A stretch of DNA of 64,000 nucleotides. Origin: Sandaracinaceae bacterium (GTDB lineage: Bacteria > Myxococcota_A > Polyangia > Polyangiales > Sandaracinaceae). Within the stretch, counting starts at the first letter, position 1, and every line of letters begins with the position of its first letter. The stretch spans positions 62,001 through 126,000 of the forward strand of contig JACKEC010000025.1 in assembly GCA_020633195.1 (NCBI GenBank). The letters run 5' to 3'. Below are positions 1-8,289 of the stretch, piece by piece. The notes below the pieces were generated by a model. It did no database searches and was not told the origin of the DNA. It saw nothing but the letters and a program-made list of their open reading frames with translations. Made by a program: the position numbers and the translations under genes.

Positions 1-151
1 AAAACCCTAGAAAAGTGGGCCGTGACGCCGTGGGGCGCGCGCTATCTAGCAGTGGGGGTGGGGGGAGTCAAACGCTGGCCGACCACATCGAGCGGGTAGG
101 GTCCAACGGCCCTGGCGGCAAGGTGGGCCCCCCTGGCATACTCGGCCGCCG

Positions 152-1441
152 ATGCGCGCTCGACTCGCAATGGCGGCGCTGGCTGCTTCCCTTTGTCTCG
201 CACCGGGGACCGGCCAGGCGCAGGACTCGCTCACCGTGGCGATCGCCCCGTTTTCGGGGCGTGGTGGCACGACAGTGACCCGCCGCGTGGCCAGCGCCTT
301 GCGCGATCGCGCCGACGTGGTGTCGAGCCGGGCCGCCTCGGGGGCCGCCCGGAACGCCAACATCGAAGGGATCGGCGCGACGGGGATCTCGGACTTCGCC
401 GACGCGGTGAACGCCCAGATCGCGATCGTCGGCGAGGTCGAGGTCACGGGCGGGGGCCGCCGCCGCCGCCATCGCCGGCGCTCGCCCAGCACCCGAACCG
501 TGCGCATGGTCGCGTACGCCGCCAGCGGTGAGGAGCTGGCGCGCGCGGAATTCTCCCCACCCGCCGGCCGACGCGGGAACGACGAGATCGACCAGGAGTC
601 GCAGGCCCTCTACGGCCGGGCCCAGACCGCGTGGGACGCGCTGCACGCCGCCCCCCCGCCCGAGCCCGAGCCCGAGCACCACTGGGAGCCCGAGCCCGAG
701 CCCGAGGAGCCGAGCGAGGCCCCCCAGGACGGCCTCGCCTTCCTCTCGGCGTGGGTCGGCCTCGTGATCCGCACGCGCGACGCGCTCGTCACCCTGGCCG
801 CCCCGGGGGAGCGTCGCTACGGCGCCACCTACGCCGAGCTCGGCCTCGCGGCCGAGCTGCGCCCCTTCGCCAGCGAGGCCCATCTCGGCCGGGGCACCTT
901 CGTCACCTTCGACTTCTTCCACTCCGTCGGCCTCGGCTCGGTCGTCGACGATCCGGCGATGAGCTCCGTCGACTCGACCAACTTCGCGCGGCTCCAGCTC
1001 ATGGCGGGCTGGATGGCCCCGCTCGGTGACGTGGTCGAGCTCGGCGTCGGCATCGGCGGCGGCTTCGAGGGCTACTACTTCGCCCCCAACCCCGTCCTGC
1101 CCACCACCGAGATCGCCTACATCCGCCCCGCCGCGCGCGGTCGCGTCCGCCTCCTCGAGGAGACCGTCGTCCTCGAGCTCGACCTCGCCTACCGCGCCGT
1201 CCTCGGCACGGGTGACATCGCCGGCTCGTTCGGCCAGGACGCCGAGACCCACGGCGTCGACGTCGGCGCGGGCCTGACCGGGAACCTCTCCCGCATCGCC
1301 GACCTCGGCTTCACCTGGGCCGTCCGCTTCCACTACGTGGGCTACTTCATGAGCTACGCGGGTGTGGCCAGCGACGCGCAGGGCACGTCCGGCGCCGAGC
1401 AGTCGGTGCGCTTCACGATCCTCGCCGGCTGGTCCTTCTGA
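152..1441 (+). CDS. secreted protein with predicted outer-membrane beta-barrel C-terminus
   Basis: A 429-residue protein with a clear signal peptide: charged start, Ala/Leu core, likely cleavage near residue 23 (GQA-QD). Residues 25-145 form a soluble domain that begins with a 'VAIAPFSG' strand and has an Arg-rich stretch near residue 110. A Glu-Pro-repeat linker lies at about 168-190. The last 235 residues alternate polar and hydrophobic residues and end in Trp-Ser-Phe; a terminal aromatic is typical of outer-membrane barrels. I do not recognise a named family, and the barrel call is inference. The ATG at 152 is chosen because it gives the signal peptide. The upstream 150 bases are G-rich with no clear promoter. 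The gene is convergent with the lipoprotein gene ending at 1459. Confidence 0.75.
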   Translation: MRARLAMAALAASLCLAPGTGQAQDSLTVAIAPFSGRGGTTVTRRVASALRDRADVVSSRAASGAARNANIEGIGATGISDFADAVNAQIAIVGEVEVTGGGRRRRHRRRSPSTRTVRMVAYAASGEELARAEFSPPAGRRGNDEIDQESQALYGRAQTAWDALHAAPPPEPEPEHHWEPEPEPEEPSEAPQDGLAFLSAWVGLVIRTRDALVTLAAPGERRYGATYAELGLAAELRPFASEAHLGRGTFVTFDFFHSVGLGSVVDDPAMSSVDSTNFARLQLMAGWMAPLGDVVELGVGIGGGFEGYYFAPNPVLPTTEIAYIRPAARGRVRLLEETVVLELDLAYRAVLGTGDIAGSFGQDAETHGVDVGAGLTGNLSRIADLGFTWAVRFHYVGYFMSYAGVASDAQGTSGAEQSVRFTILAGWSF

Positions 1442-1458
1442 GGCTCAGGTCGTCGGAC

Positions 1459-3390
1459 TCAGCAGCTCCCCGACGTGCAGCTCCCGCTCGGGCAGCAGAT
1501 CTGACCGCCCGGGCACGAGGTCACGTCCAGAGGGCAATGCGGGAAGGTCCCGCTGCACACCTCGGCCACGTCGCAGCTGCCGACCGCAGGGCGGCACGTG
1601 GTGCTAGAGCCTCGCAGCCCGTCTGACGGACAGCCCGGGGTCACGCCGGTGCAGGACTCCGCGACGTCGCAGGGGCCGACCGGTGGACGACAGATGAACG
1701 ACCCGGGCTGCATCCGGTCCGTGGGGCAGCTCGCGCTCGAGCCCGTGCAGGTCTCCTCCGCGTCGCAGCCCCCGGCGGCCGGCCGACAGACCGAGCTCGA
1801 GCCGAGGAAGGAGTCCGAGGGGCAGCCCGCGCTCGTCCCGGTGCAGGTCTCGGCCACGTCGCAGTCTCCCGCGGACGGACGACAGACCGAGCTCGAGCCG
1901 AGGAAGGAGTCCGAGGGGCACGCCGCGCTCGAGCCGGTGCAGGTCTCGGCGACGTCGCACGCCCCGGCCGACGTGCGACACGTGAAGCTCGAGCTCCGAA
2001 ACGAGTCCGAGGGGCAGGTCGCGCTCGAGCCGGTGCAGGTCTCGGCGACGTCGCAGCCCCCGGCCGACGAGCGGCACGTGAAGCTCGCGGCACGGAACGC
2101 GTCGCTGGGGCAGGCGGCGCTGGAGCCGGTGCACGTCTCCGCGAGGTCGCACCCGCCTGCGCTCGCGCGACACTCCTCGCTCGAGGGGCGGAACGCGTCG
2201 ATGGGGCAGCTCACGCTGGCGCCGGTGCACAGCTCCGCCACGTCGCAGTCGCCGGCGGACGGCCGGCACTCGAAGGTGGCCGGCTCGAGGAGGTCGGCGG
2301 GGCAGAAGATGCTCGATCCGTCGCAGGTCTCCTCGACGTCGCAGGCGCCGGCGCTCGGCCGGCACACCTGGCTGGTCGTCGCGAGCCCGTCGGTGGGGCA
2401 GGTGACCGCGGTGCCGGTGCAGAGCTCGGGCGCGTCGCAGGGTCCGGCGATGCCGCGGCACTCGAAGGTCGCCGGTCGAAGGGCGTCGGCGGGGCACATG
2501 CGGCTCGATCCGTCGCACGTCTCGGGTGCGTCGCACGCGCCGACGGACTCGCGGCAGACCGTGCCGGCGTCCGCCGGCCGGACGAACGTGCACGTGGCGG
2601 TGCCGCCGCTGCAGCTGAGCTGTCCGACCTCGCAGGGGTTGCCGGTGGAGCAAGGCGCGCCCTCCGCGCACGCGATGCACTCGTCGGCCAGCCCGGTGCA
2701 GATGCCCGTGGCGCACGTCGTCCCCGACGGCTGGAACATGTTGGCGGGGCACGCGGGGCTCGTCCCGTTGCAGGCCTCGGCGGCATCGCACTCCCCGGTC
2801 GACGGTCGGCACGTCATCCCCCCGTCCGCGAGGGCGTCGGCCGGGCACCGATCGGAGACCCCGTCGCACGTCTCGGCTGGATCGCACGGCCCGTTCGAGG
2901 GGCGGCACTCGGTTCCCGACGGCTGCCCCGCGCAGGGGCGCAGGTCGTCGCAGCTCCCGGCGAAGCAGACCCCGTCGCAGCACATCTGGCCCGCCTCGCA
3001 GAGATCGGTGACCTCGCAGGCCCCCGAGGCGGGGCAGGTCCCGCGCTGGCAAGGCCCTGCGGTCGCGGCGCAGGCGACCGGATCGCAGCCCGAGTAGGTG
3101 CACCCGTCCACCGCGTCGCAGACGCCGTCGGCCATCGCAGTGCAGAGGCCGTCGTTCGGGGTGAACCGACAGAAGCCGCTCATGCAAGCGTCGTCGGTGC
3201 AAGTCACTCCGTCGTCGCAGCCCTCGTCCCCCGTGCACGCCATCGGCGGCCCGCTGTCGACCCGGGTCGGGCCGCCGTCCATCCCGGCGCCGCCGTCGGC
3301 GGGCCCGAAGGTGGGCTCCGAGAGCACGAGGGAGCAGCCGCTCAGCGCCACCGCGATCGCGAGCCGGATGATGTGCTTGATCCAAGGCAT
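1459..3390 (-). CDS. lipoprotein with 13 tandem disintegrin-like cysteine repeats
   Basis: A 643-residue predicted lipoprotein. The signal peptide ends in a lipobox at Cys19 (ALSGC), followed by 'SLVLSEPTF' and a Gly/Asp-rich linker. Residues 50-160 are cysteine-rich with 'DEGCDDG' motifs. From residue 162 to about 625 there are 13 copies of a 32-residue unit, C-R-x5-C-D-x2-E-x-C-x-G-x4-C-P-x-D. That spacing matches the C-terminal half of eukaryotic ADAM/snake-venom disintegrin domains. A non-repeat insert of about 50 residues follows copy 2. The ATG at 3390 overlaps the TGA of the upstream TPR gene (TGATG), so translation is probably coupled. The paralogous pair lies directly upstream (4630-7958). 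Function is unknown; a surface-binding role is inference. Confidence 0.85.
   Translation of the reverse strand: MPWIKHIIRLAIAVALSGCSLVLSEPTFGPADGGAGMDGGPTRVDSGPPMACTGDEGCDDGVTCTDDACMSGFCRFTPNDGLCTAMADGVCDAVDGCTYSGCDPVACAATAGPCQRGTCPASGACEVTDLCEAGQMCCDGVCFAGSCDDLRPCAGQPSGTECRPSNGPCDPAETCDGVSDRCPADALADGGMTCRPSTGECDAAEACNGTSPACPANMFQPSGTTCATGICTGLADECIACAEGAPCSTGNPCEVGQLSCSGGTATCTFVRPADAGTVCRESVGACDAPETCDGSSRMCPADALRPATFECRGIAGPCDAPELCTGTAVTCPTDGLATTSQVCRPSAGACDVEETCDGSSIFCPADLLEPATFECRPSAGDCDVAELCTGASVSCPIDAFRPSSEECRASAGGCDLAETCTGSSAACPSDAFRAASFTCRSSAGGCDVAETCTGSSATCPSDSFRSSSFTCRTSAGACDVAETCTGSSAACPSDSFLGSSSVCRPSAGDCDVAETCTGTSAGCPSDSFLGSSSVCRPAAGGCDAEETCTGSSASCPTDRMQPGSFICRPPVGPCDVAESCTGVTPGCPSDGLRGSSTTCRPAVGSCDVAEVCSGTFPHCPLDVTSCPGGQICCPSGSCTSGSC
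1525..2907 (-). repeat. 96-bp coding tandem repeat (13 copies, disintegrin-like)
   Basis: In-frame DNA repeat encoding the 32-residue cysteine units of the lipoprotein. Copies 7-11 are the most alike; outer copies diverge. An insert of about 160 bp separates copies 2 and 3. This looks like expansion by unequal crossing-over, and it creates long open frames on the other strand. Confidence 0.85.
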
Positions 3391-4226
3391 CAGAAGGTCC
3401 CCCGCACCGAGCAGCCGCCGGGGCCGCAGGAGAGCGCCGCGCTCGCCGGCTCGTCGCCCTCGGTCAGGACGAACGTCAGCACCAGCCCCGTGGCGGCCAC
3501 GAGCGCGCCCGTGATCCAGAGGACGTCGCCCGCGATCGCGATCGTGTGCGTCTCGTCCCACTGGGACCGAAGGCCCGGGTCGCAGCTCATCCGGTCGGGG
3601 CACATGGACGTGAAGTCCCCGTCGCGCCCCAGCGCGACGCCGCCGAGGATGAGGCCGGTGATCACCAGCGCGCCTCCGCCCGCCATGAGGATGGGGCCGA
3701 CGGGCGAGATCCCGCCGCCCCCCGAGCTCGTGGTCTCGAGGGGCCCGTCGGTCTCGCTTCCGACGTCCGAATCATCGTCCCGTCCCTCGCGCCCTTCGTC
3801 GCCCCCGTCCCGCTCATCGGGCTCGTCGACGAGCGCTTGGAGCTCGACGAGCCGCTGTCGCGCGGTCTCGACGCGCGTCTGCGCCTCCTCGGTGGTGGGC
3901 TGCACCTCGTCGACGAAGTGCTGGTAGGCCTCGATCGCGTCCCGGGTTCGGTGAGCCCTGTCGTAGGCCGACGCGACGTTGAACCACACCAGCGGCGCCG
4001 TCTCGCGACCCGCTTCGCGCAGCAGGTCGTAGGAGCGCCGAAACCCCTCGGCCGCCTGGAGATAGCGGTGCGCGGCGAAGTCCGCGTCGGCCGCCTCGAA
4101 GATCGTCCGCGCCTCCTCGAGCCGAGGGTCGGGCGCCTCCTCTTGCGCGCTGGCCGGTGGGCACGCCGCGAAGAGGAGCGCGAGCGTCAGGGGGGCGCCG
4201 ATGAAGGAGCGGGGAGAGCGGGTCAT
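3390..4226 (-). CDS. TPR-containing membrane protein, partner of downstream repeat lipoprotein (copy A)
   Basis: 278 residues. The signal peptide ends at PASAQ (about residue 27). A TPR-like helical region at about 35-125 starts 'DPRLEEARTIFEAAD'. An acidic Asp/Glu/Arg linker follows (about 130-165). Two hydrophobic segments come next, the first beginning 'SPVGPILMAGGGALVITG' and the second around 'GDVLWITGALVA'. The C-terminus is Cys-containing and ends in Phe. It is a close paralog of the gene at 7152-7958; some 60-bp DNA stretches are identical (3961-4020 and 4081-4140 match 7681-7740 and 7801-7860). The ATG at 4226 is chosen because it begins the signal peptide; an upstream ATG at 4301 is in frame. 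Probably a membrane scaffold or assembly factor for the co-translated lipoprotein (inference). Confidence 0.8.
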   Translation of the reverse strand: MTRSPRSFIGAPLTLALLFAACPPASAQEEAPDPRLEEARTIFEAADADFAAHRYLQAAEGFRRSYDLLREAGRETAPLVWFNVASAYDRAHRTRDAIEAYQHFVDEVQPTTEEAQTRVETARQRLVELQALVDEPDERDGGDEGREGRDDDSDVGSETDGPLETTSSGGGGISPVGPILMAGGGALVITGLILGGVALGRDGDFTSMCPDRMSCDPGLRSQWDETHTIAIAGDVLWITGALVAATGLVLTFVLTEGDEPASAALSCGPGGCSVRGTF

Positions 4227-4234
4227 CGACCGCG

Positions 4235-4263
4235 ATTCTTGGCGTGTGGAGACGGCGAGGCAA
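4235..4263 (-). promoter_or_regulatory. putative promoter of TPR/lipoprotein pair A
   Basis: On the minus strand, TTGCCT (4263-4258) is separated by 17 bases from AAGAAT (4240-4235). The same arrangement with the same spacing precedes the paralogous gene (7967-7995), within about 70 conserved upstream bases. The -10 box ends only 8 bases before the ATG, so the message would be almost leaderless. Confidence 0.45.
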
Positions 4264-4629
4264 GCGAGCTTCATGCCAGACTCATCGGAGATCGGTCGCA
4301 TTCGGTTTCGTGGTTCGCGACTGCACTTCGGCGTTGGGCTTCACGAAAATGAGCGCCCCGCCGGTGTAGTACTAGCTGGAGCGTTAGATGTTCAGTGCTG
4401 CCTTGTGGGCGAGGAGCTGGCGTCCATGTAAGTTGTTTCCTGTGGCTTCTACGAGTCTTCAATGCTCCGCGTCGCCGAGGATGGCCAGGGACGGCGAGCG
4501 TGAAGACCTGACCGGCTAGCGGCTTGCCTCTAACGATAGTTTTCGATGACCGTGTGTAGGGTGCAATGCCGGACGTGCGGCAAGGCCACCGGAGGACAAG
4601 TCGTTGGAGTCGTCGAGCCTCTGCACGGA
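4264..4629. other. intergenic region of lower GC
   Basis: Non-coding stretch between the two TPR/lipoprotein pairs. It is visibly less GC-rich than most of the window, and the drop continues into the last 530 bases of the neighbouring lipoprotein gene. I see no convincing gene or terminator. The only signal is the conserved leader at its left end. Confidence 0.5.
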
Positions 4630-7152
4630 TCAGTAGCATCCGATGCGACTTCGCCGTGCCACCGCCATAGGTCTCGAATTATAGCGACTCCACGTCGACA
4701 GTGCGCCAGGTCCGAAGTAGACGAGACTCGTGGCAGTGCTTCCCGTACAAAGGGTCGCCGAGACCTCGCTCTCGACCGAGGTGATGGACGGGTCAGAGCA
4801 GCTTCCTGCAGCCTGAAAACTGCCTGCTGCATAGAACGTCGTGCACGATGCAGACTCGATTGCGCTGTTGTTCGACCACGTGTGGGAGCCAGAGGACAGC
4901 GTCCCGGAGCCCGACGCTATTGAGGCCCACGAGTAGGTAACCGCGTTGCACGTGGTCATGTGGCTTGTGATCGCAGGTTGCGACCATGCTTGAGTCCTCG
5001 CCGCAGTCTCGGACCAACCCCCCGCAGGATCCCATCCGCTCGGGCAATCGGCCGTCCCGGCGCTCGAGAATCGACAGACCTCCGTCCCGTTGCTGTCGCT
5101 ACCGACTGCGACGACAGACCCACCAGCGGCGGTGCAATCAGCAGCCGTGTGCGTTGATGAAAGGTAGTCGATGGGCACAGGCATATCGCAAACGGTGTCG
5201 CCCATGGTCGCGTCGTCCCCCGCGAGGTTGGTCTGCCCCGCGGGACACGCGACACAGGCGTGACTGACGACCCTCTGGTCGATGGCGCAGAAGGTGGTGT
5301 CGCAGGTGGTGTTCCCGCCGGAGGCGTCGTCGCCGCTCATGTTGGTGGAGCCGGCGGGGCATGCGACGCAGGCGTTCATCTGGACGCGCTGGTCGGTGCC
5401 GCAGAAGACGGCGTCGCAGGTGGTGTTGGCGCCGGTGGCGAGGTCGCCGGCCACGTTGGTGGTGCCGGCGGGACAGGCGACGCAGGCGTTCATCTGGACG
5501 CGTTGATTGGCGGCGCAGGCGGTGGCGTCGCAGGTGGTGTCGGCGCCGGCGGCGTTGTCGCCGGCGGCGTTGGTGGATCCTGCGGGGCAGGCGACGCAGG
5601 CGTTGGAGACGACGCGTCGGTTGGCGGTGCAGAGGGTGGGGTCGCAGGAGGTGTTGCTGCCGGAGGCGTCGTCGCCGGCGGCGTTGGTGGAGCCAGCGGG
5701 GCAGGCGACGCAGGCGTTGGAGACGACACGCTGGTTGGCGGCGCAGGTGACGGCGTCGCACGAGGTGTTGGCTCCGGTGGGGTCGTCGCCGGCGGCGTTG
5801 GTGGTGCCGGCGGGGCATGCGACGCAGGCGTTGCTCTGGACGCGCTGGTTGGAGGAGCAGAAGGCGGAGTCGCAGGTGGTGTCGGCGCCGGTGGCGTTGT
5901 CGCCGGCGGCGTTGGAGGAGCCTGCCGCGCAGGCGACACAGCGGTTGCTCATGACGCGCTGGTTGACGGCGCAGAGGGTGGGATCGCAGGTGGTGTCGGC
6001 GCCGGCGGCGTCGTCGCCGCTCATGTTGGTGGAGCCGGCGGGGCAGGCGACGCAGGCGTTGCCCTGGACGCGCTGGTTCATGGCGCAGGTGACGGCGTCG
6101 CAGGTGGTGTTGGCGCCGGTGGCGAGGTCGCCGGCGGCGTTGGTGGTGCCCGGGGGGCAGGCGACGCAGGCGTTGGACAGGACGCGCTGGTTGGCGGCGC
6201 AGGTGACGGCGTCGCAGGTGGTGTCGGTGCCGGTGGCGTCGTCGCCGGCGGCGTTGGTGGAGCCGGGCGCACAGGGGACGCAGGCGTTGGCGAGGACGCG
6301 CTCGTTGGCGGAGCAGGTGATGGCGGCGCAGGTGGTGTCGGCGCCCGTGGCGTCGTCGCCAGCGGCGCGTCGCGCGCCAGCCCGGCAGGAGACGCAGACG
6401 TGAGCGCTGACGCGCTCGTTGCTTCCGCAGAAGATGGGATCGCACGCGGTGTCGACGCCGCCGCGGTCGTCGCCGGCCTCGTTGGTGGAGCCGTCGGGGC
6501 AGGCGACGCAGGCGTTACCGACGACGCGCTGGTTGGAGGAGCAGAGGTCTCCGTCGCAGGGGGTATCGGCGCCGGTGGCGACGTCGCCTGCGAGGTTGGC
6601 CTCGCCAGCGCCGCAGGCGACGCAGGCGTTGGAGACGACGTGCTGGTCGGTGGCGCAGAGCATGGGATCGCACGCGGTGTCTTCGCCGCCCGCGAGATCG
6701 CCGGCCGCATTGGTGGAGCCCGGGTCGCAGGCGATGCAGGAGTTGGCCACCACGTGCTCGTTCTCGGCGCACCCCCGTGGGTCGCAGAGGGTGTCGGGCC
6801 CGGTGGGGTCGTCGCCGGGGTCGTTGACGGTGCCGAGCGGACAGGACACGCAGGCGTTGGCGACGACGCGCTGGTTCATGGCGCACAGACCCGTGCCACC
6901 ATCGGTCATCGGGCCGCCGTCGAGCATCCCGGGGCCGCCGTCGAACATCGGACCGCCATCGAACATCGGGCCGCCGTCGAACATCGGGCCGCCGTCGGGA
7001 GGCATCGCGCCATCGGGTAGGGCGCCGTCGGGCAGCGTCGCGTCCATGCCGCCGCCATCGGTGCCGTCGGCGAAAGTGGCGTCCGAAAGGACGAGCGAGC
7101 AGCCGCTGCCGAGCGCGACGACGAGGGACAGAGCGAGGATTCGCGTGTTCAT
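4630..7152 (-). CDS. lipoprotein with 15 tandem 38-residue cysteine repeats and a distinct C-terminal domain
   Basis: 840 residues. The lipobox is at Cys18 (GSGC), followed by 'SLVLSDATF' as in the paralogous lipoprotein, then an Asp-Gly-Gly linker with 'GGPMFD' repeats. Residues 87-656 hold 15 copies of a 38-residue unit with four cysteines: C-x2-[ND][QE][RH]V-x5-C-[VI]-x-C-x-[AP]-G-x5-GD-x8-C. The pattern resembles GCC2/GCC3 (ephrin-receptor-like) cysteine repeats. The last 184 residues (657-840) are Ser/Thr-rich, with 'CTAAGG', 'CRF' and 'CPSGW' motifs; I recall similar motifs in some minor-pilin tip domains, but that is uncertain. The 3' end has lower GC. The start overlaps the upstream TGA (TGATG). 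Function unknown; surface exposed by inference. Confidence 0.85.
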   Translation of the reverse strand: MNTRILALSLVVALGSGCSLVLSDATFADGTDGGGMDATLPDGALPDGAMPPDGGPMFDGGPMFDGGPMFDGGPGMLDGGPMTDGGTGLCAMNQRVVANACVSCPLGTVNDPGDDPTGPDTLCDPRGCAENEHVVANSCIACDPGSTNAAGDLAGGEDTACDPMLCATDQHVVSNACVACGAGEANLAGDVATGADTPCDGDLCSSNQRVVGNACVACPDGSTNEAGDDRGGVDTACDPIFCGSNERVSAHVCVSCRAGARRAAGDDATGADTTCAAITCSANERVLANACVPCAPGSTNAAGDDATGTDTTCDAVTCAANQRVLSNACVACPPGTTNAAGDLATGANTTCDAVTCAMNQRVQGNACVACPAGSTNMSGDDAAGADTTCDPTLCAVNQRVMSNRCVACAAGSSNAAGDNATGADTTCDSAFCSSNQRVQSNACVACPAGTTNAAGDDPTGANTSCDAVTCAANQRVVSNACVACPAGSTNAAGDDASGSNTSCDPTLCTANRRVVSNACVACPAGSTNAAGDNAAGADTTCDATACAANQRVQMNACVACPAGTTNVAGDLATGANTTCDAVFCGTDQRVQMNACVACPAGSTNMSGDDASGGNTTCDTTFCAIDQRVVSHACVACPAGQTNLAGDDATMGDTVCDMPVPIDYLSSTHTAADCTAAGGSVVAVGSDSNGTEVCRFSSAGTADCPSGWDPAGGWSETAARTQAWSQPAITSHMTTCNAVTYSWASIASGSGTLSSGSHTWSNNSAIESASCTTFYAAGSFQAAGSCSDPSITSVESEVSATLCTGSTATSLVYFGPGALSTWSRYNSRPMAVARRSRIGCY
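5185..6894 (-). repeat. 114-bp coding tandem repeat (15 copies)
   Basis: In-frame array of 15 units of 114 bp encoding the 38-residue cysteine module. Units near the middle and 3' end share long identical runs; the first five units are more diverged. The array length is very close to an exact multiple of the unit (1710 bp). Confidence 0.9.
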
Positions 7153-7958
7153 CAGAAGCTCCCCGCGAGCTGCGCCCCGCAGCCGGTCGGTCCGCAGCTC
7201 AGCGCCGCCGTGGTCGAGTCATCGCCGTCGGTGAGCACGAGCGTGAGCACCAGACCCACCGCGGCCACCACCGCGCCCGTGACCCACAGGACGTCGCCCG
7301 CGAGCGCGAGCGTGCGCGCGTCGTCGTACTGACCGCGAAGCGCGGGGTCGCAGGCTTCGCGGGTCGGGCAGCTCGAGCCGACCTCGCCGTCGGCGGCGAG
7401 GCCGACGCCGCCGAGGATGAGGCCGGTGATCACCAGCGCGCCACCGCCCCCCATCAGGATCGGGCCCACCGGAGAGATCCCCCCGCCACCAGAGCCGTCC
7501 GACGGAGGCGGCGGCGGAGGGGGCGGCGGAGGCGGCGGAGGCGGCGGCGGGGTCGGCTGGAGCTCGGAGATGCGCTGTCGCGCCGTCGCGATGCGCGTCT
7601 GCGTCTCCTCGTTGGTGGGCTGCACCTCGTCGACGAAGTGCTGGTAGGCCTCGATCGCCTCCTGGGTCCGGTGCGCCCGGTCGTAGGCCGACGCGACGTT
7701 GAACCACACCAGCGGCGCCGTCTCGCGACCCGCTTCGCGCAATAGATCGTAGGACCGCCGGAACCCCTCGGCCGCCTCCACGTAGCGGTGCGCGGCGAAG
7801 TCCGCGTCGGCCGCCTCGAAGATCGTCCGCGCCTCCTCGAGCCGAGGGTCGGGCGCCTCCGCCTCTTGTGCGTTTGCCACCGGGCAGGCCGCGAAGAAGA
7901 GCGCGAGCGCCAGCACGGCTCGGGCAGGAGACGAGAAGGAGCGGGGGAAGCGGGGCAT
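7152..7958 (-). CDS. TPR-containing membrane protein, partner of downstream repeat lipoprotein (copy B)
   Basis: 268 residues, paralog of the gene at 3390-4226 with the same order: signal peptide ending at ANAQ, TPR-like region, linker, 'SPVGPILMGGGGALVITG' hydrophobic segment, second hydrophobic segment, and a Cys-containing tail ending in Phe. The linker differs sharply: here it is polyproline (about 12 Pro) instead of acidic. The stop TGA overlaps the ATG of the lipoprotein gene at 7152. ATG 7958 is chosen because it gives the signal peptide and fits the conserved promoter spacing. The C-terminal segments suggest two membrane passes. Role unknown; likely works with the coupled lipoprotein. 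Confidence 0.8.
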   Translation of the reverse strand: MPRFPRSFSSPARAVLALALFFAACPVANAQEAEAPDPRLEEARTIFEAADADFAAHRYVEAAEGFRRSYDLLREAGRETAPLVWFNVASAYDRAHRTQEAIEAYQHFVDEVQPTNEETQTRIATARQRISELQPTPPPPPPPPPPPPPPPPSDGSGGGGISPVGPILMGGGGALVITGLILGGVGLAADGEVGSSCPTREACDPALRGQYDDARTLALAGDVLWVTGAVVAAVGLVLTLVLTDGDDSTTAALSCGPTGCGAQLAGSF

Positions 7959-7966
7959 CGGGCTCG

Positions 7967-7995
7967 ATTCTTGGCGGATGGAGACGGGGAGGCAA
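7967..7995 (-). promoter_or_regulatory. putative promoter of TPR/lipoprotein pair B
   Basis: On the minus strand, TTGCCT (7995-7990), a 17-base spacer and AAGAAT (7972-7967) lie 8 bases before the ATG at 7958. The boxes and their spacing match those of pair A, while the bases around them have drifted. This is the main support for calling both promoters. Confidence 0.45.
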
Positions 7996-8082
7996 CCTGG
8001 CTTCATGCCGCGCTCATCGGCGAGCTGGCTCAGAGGTTTCCGGGGAAGACTCATCGACTGCTGCCAGATCGGGGAACGGGGG

Positions 8083-8098
8083 TGGGAGTAGGGGAGAG
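8083..8098. repeat. left arm of 16-bp inverted repeat flanking the GxxExxY gene
   Basis: Purine-rich 16-mer (tgggagtaggggagag). Its exact reverse complement lies at 8880-8895. The 21 bases at 8078-8098 also occur exactly at 29612-29632. Confidence 0.7.
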
Positions 8099-8289
8099 GA
8101 TGGGGGAGATGAGGAGTCGAGGGTGCGCCCGCGAGCGAGGAAGGGGGGGAGTGGAGGGAGAAGGAGGTGAGGGTGCGCGCGGGGGGGGGCGCGCGATGGG
8201 GATCGGGTCTGGATTTCGTGTTCGGCCTGACGGTTCTCTCTGACCGGAGGAGACCCGGTGACCGACGACAAGAAGAAGAGAAGGTCGAT

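Noticed and set aside
1598..3097. Long open frame (499 codons) on the plus strand opposite the disintegrin-like array
   Set aside because: It is the antisense shadow of a tandem repeat. The minus strand has a lipobox, coupling and a conserved motif; the plus frame has no start signal or family.
4546..4923. Plus-strand frame over the low-GC end of the repeat lipoprotein
   Set aside because: The minus-strand lipoprotein continues through this region to a stop; the plus frame has no domain.
1525..6894. Regular repeats considered as CRISPR arrays
   Set aside because: Units of 96 and 114 bp are in-frame coding with no unique spacers and no cas genes.
5260..7020. 586-codon Gly/Ala/Val-rich frame opposite the 38-residue repeats
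   Set aside because: Low-complexity product made only by the repeat structure; the real lipoprotein is on the minus strand.
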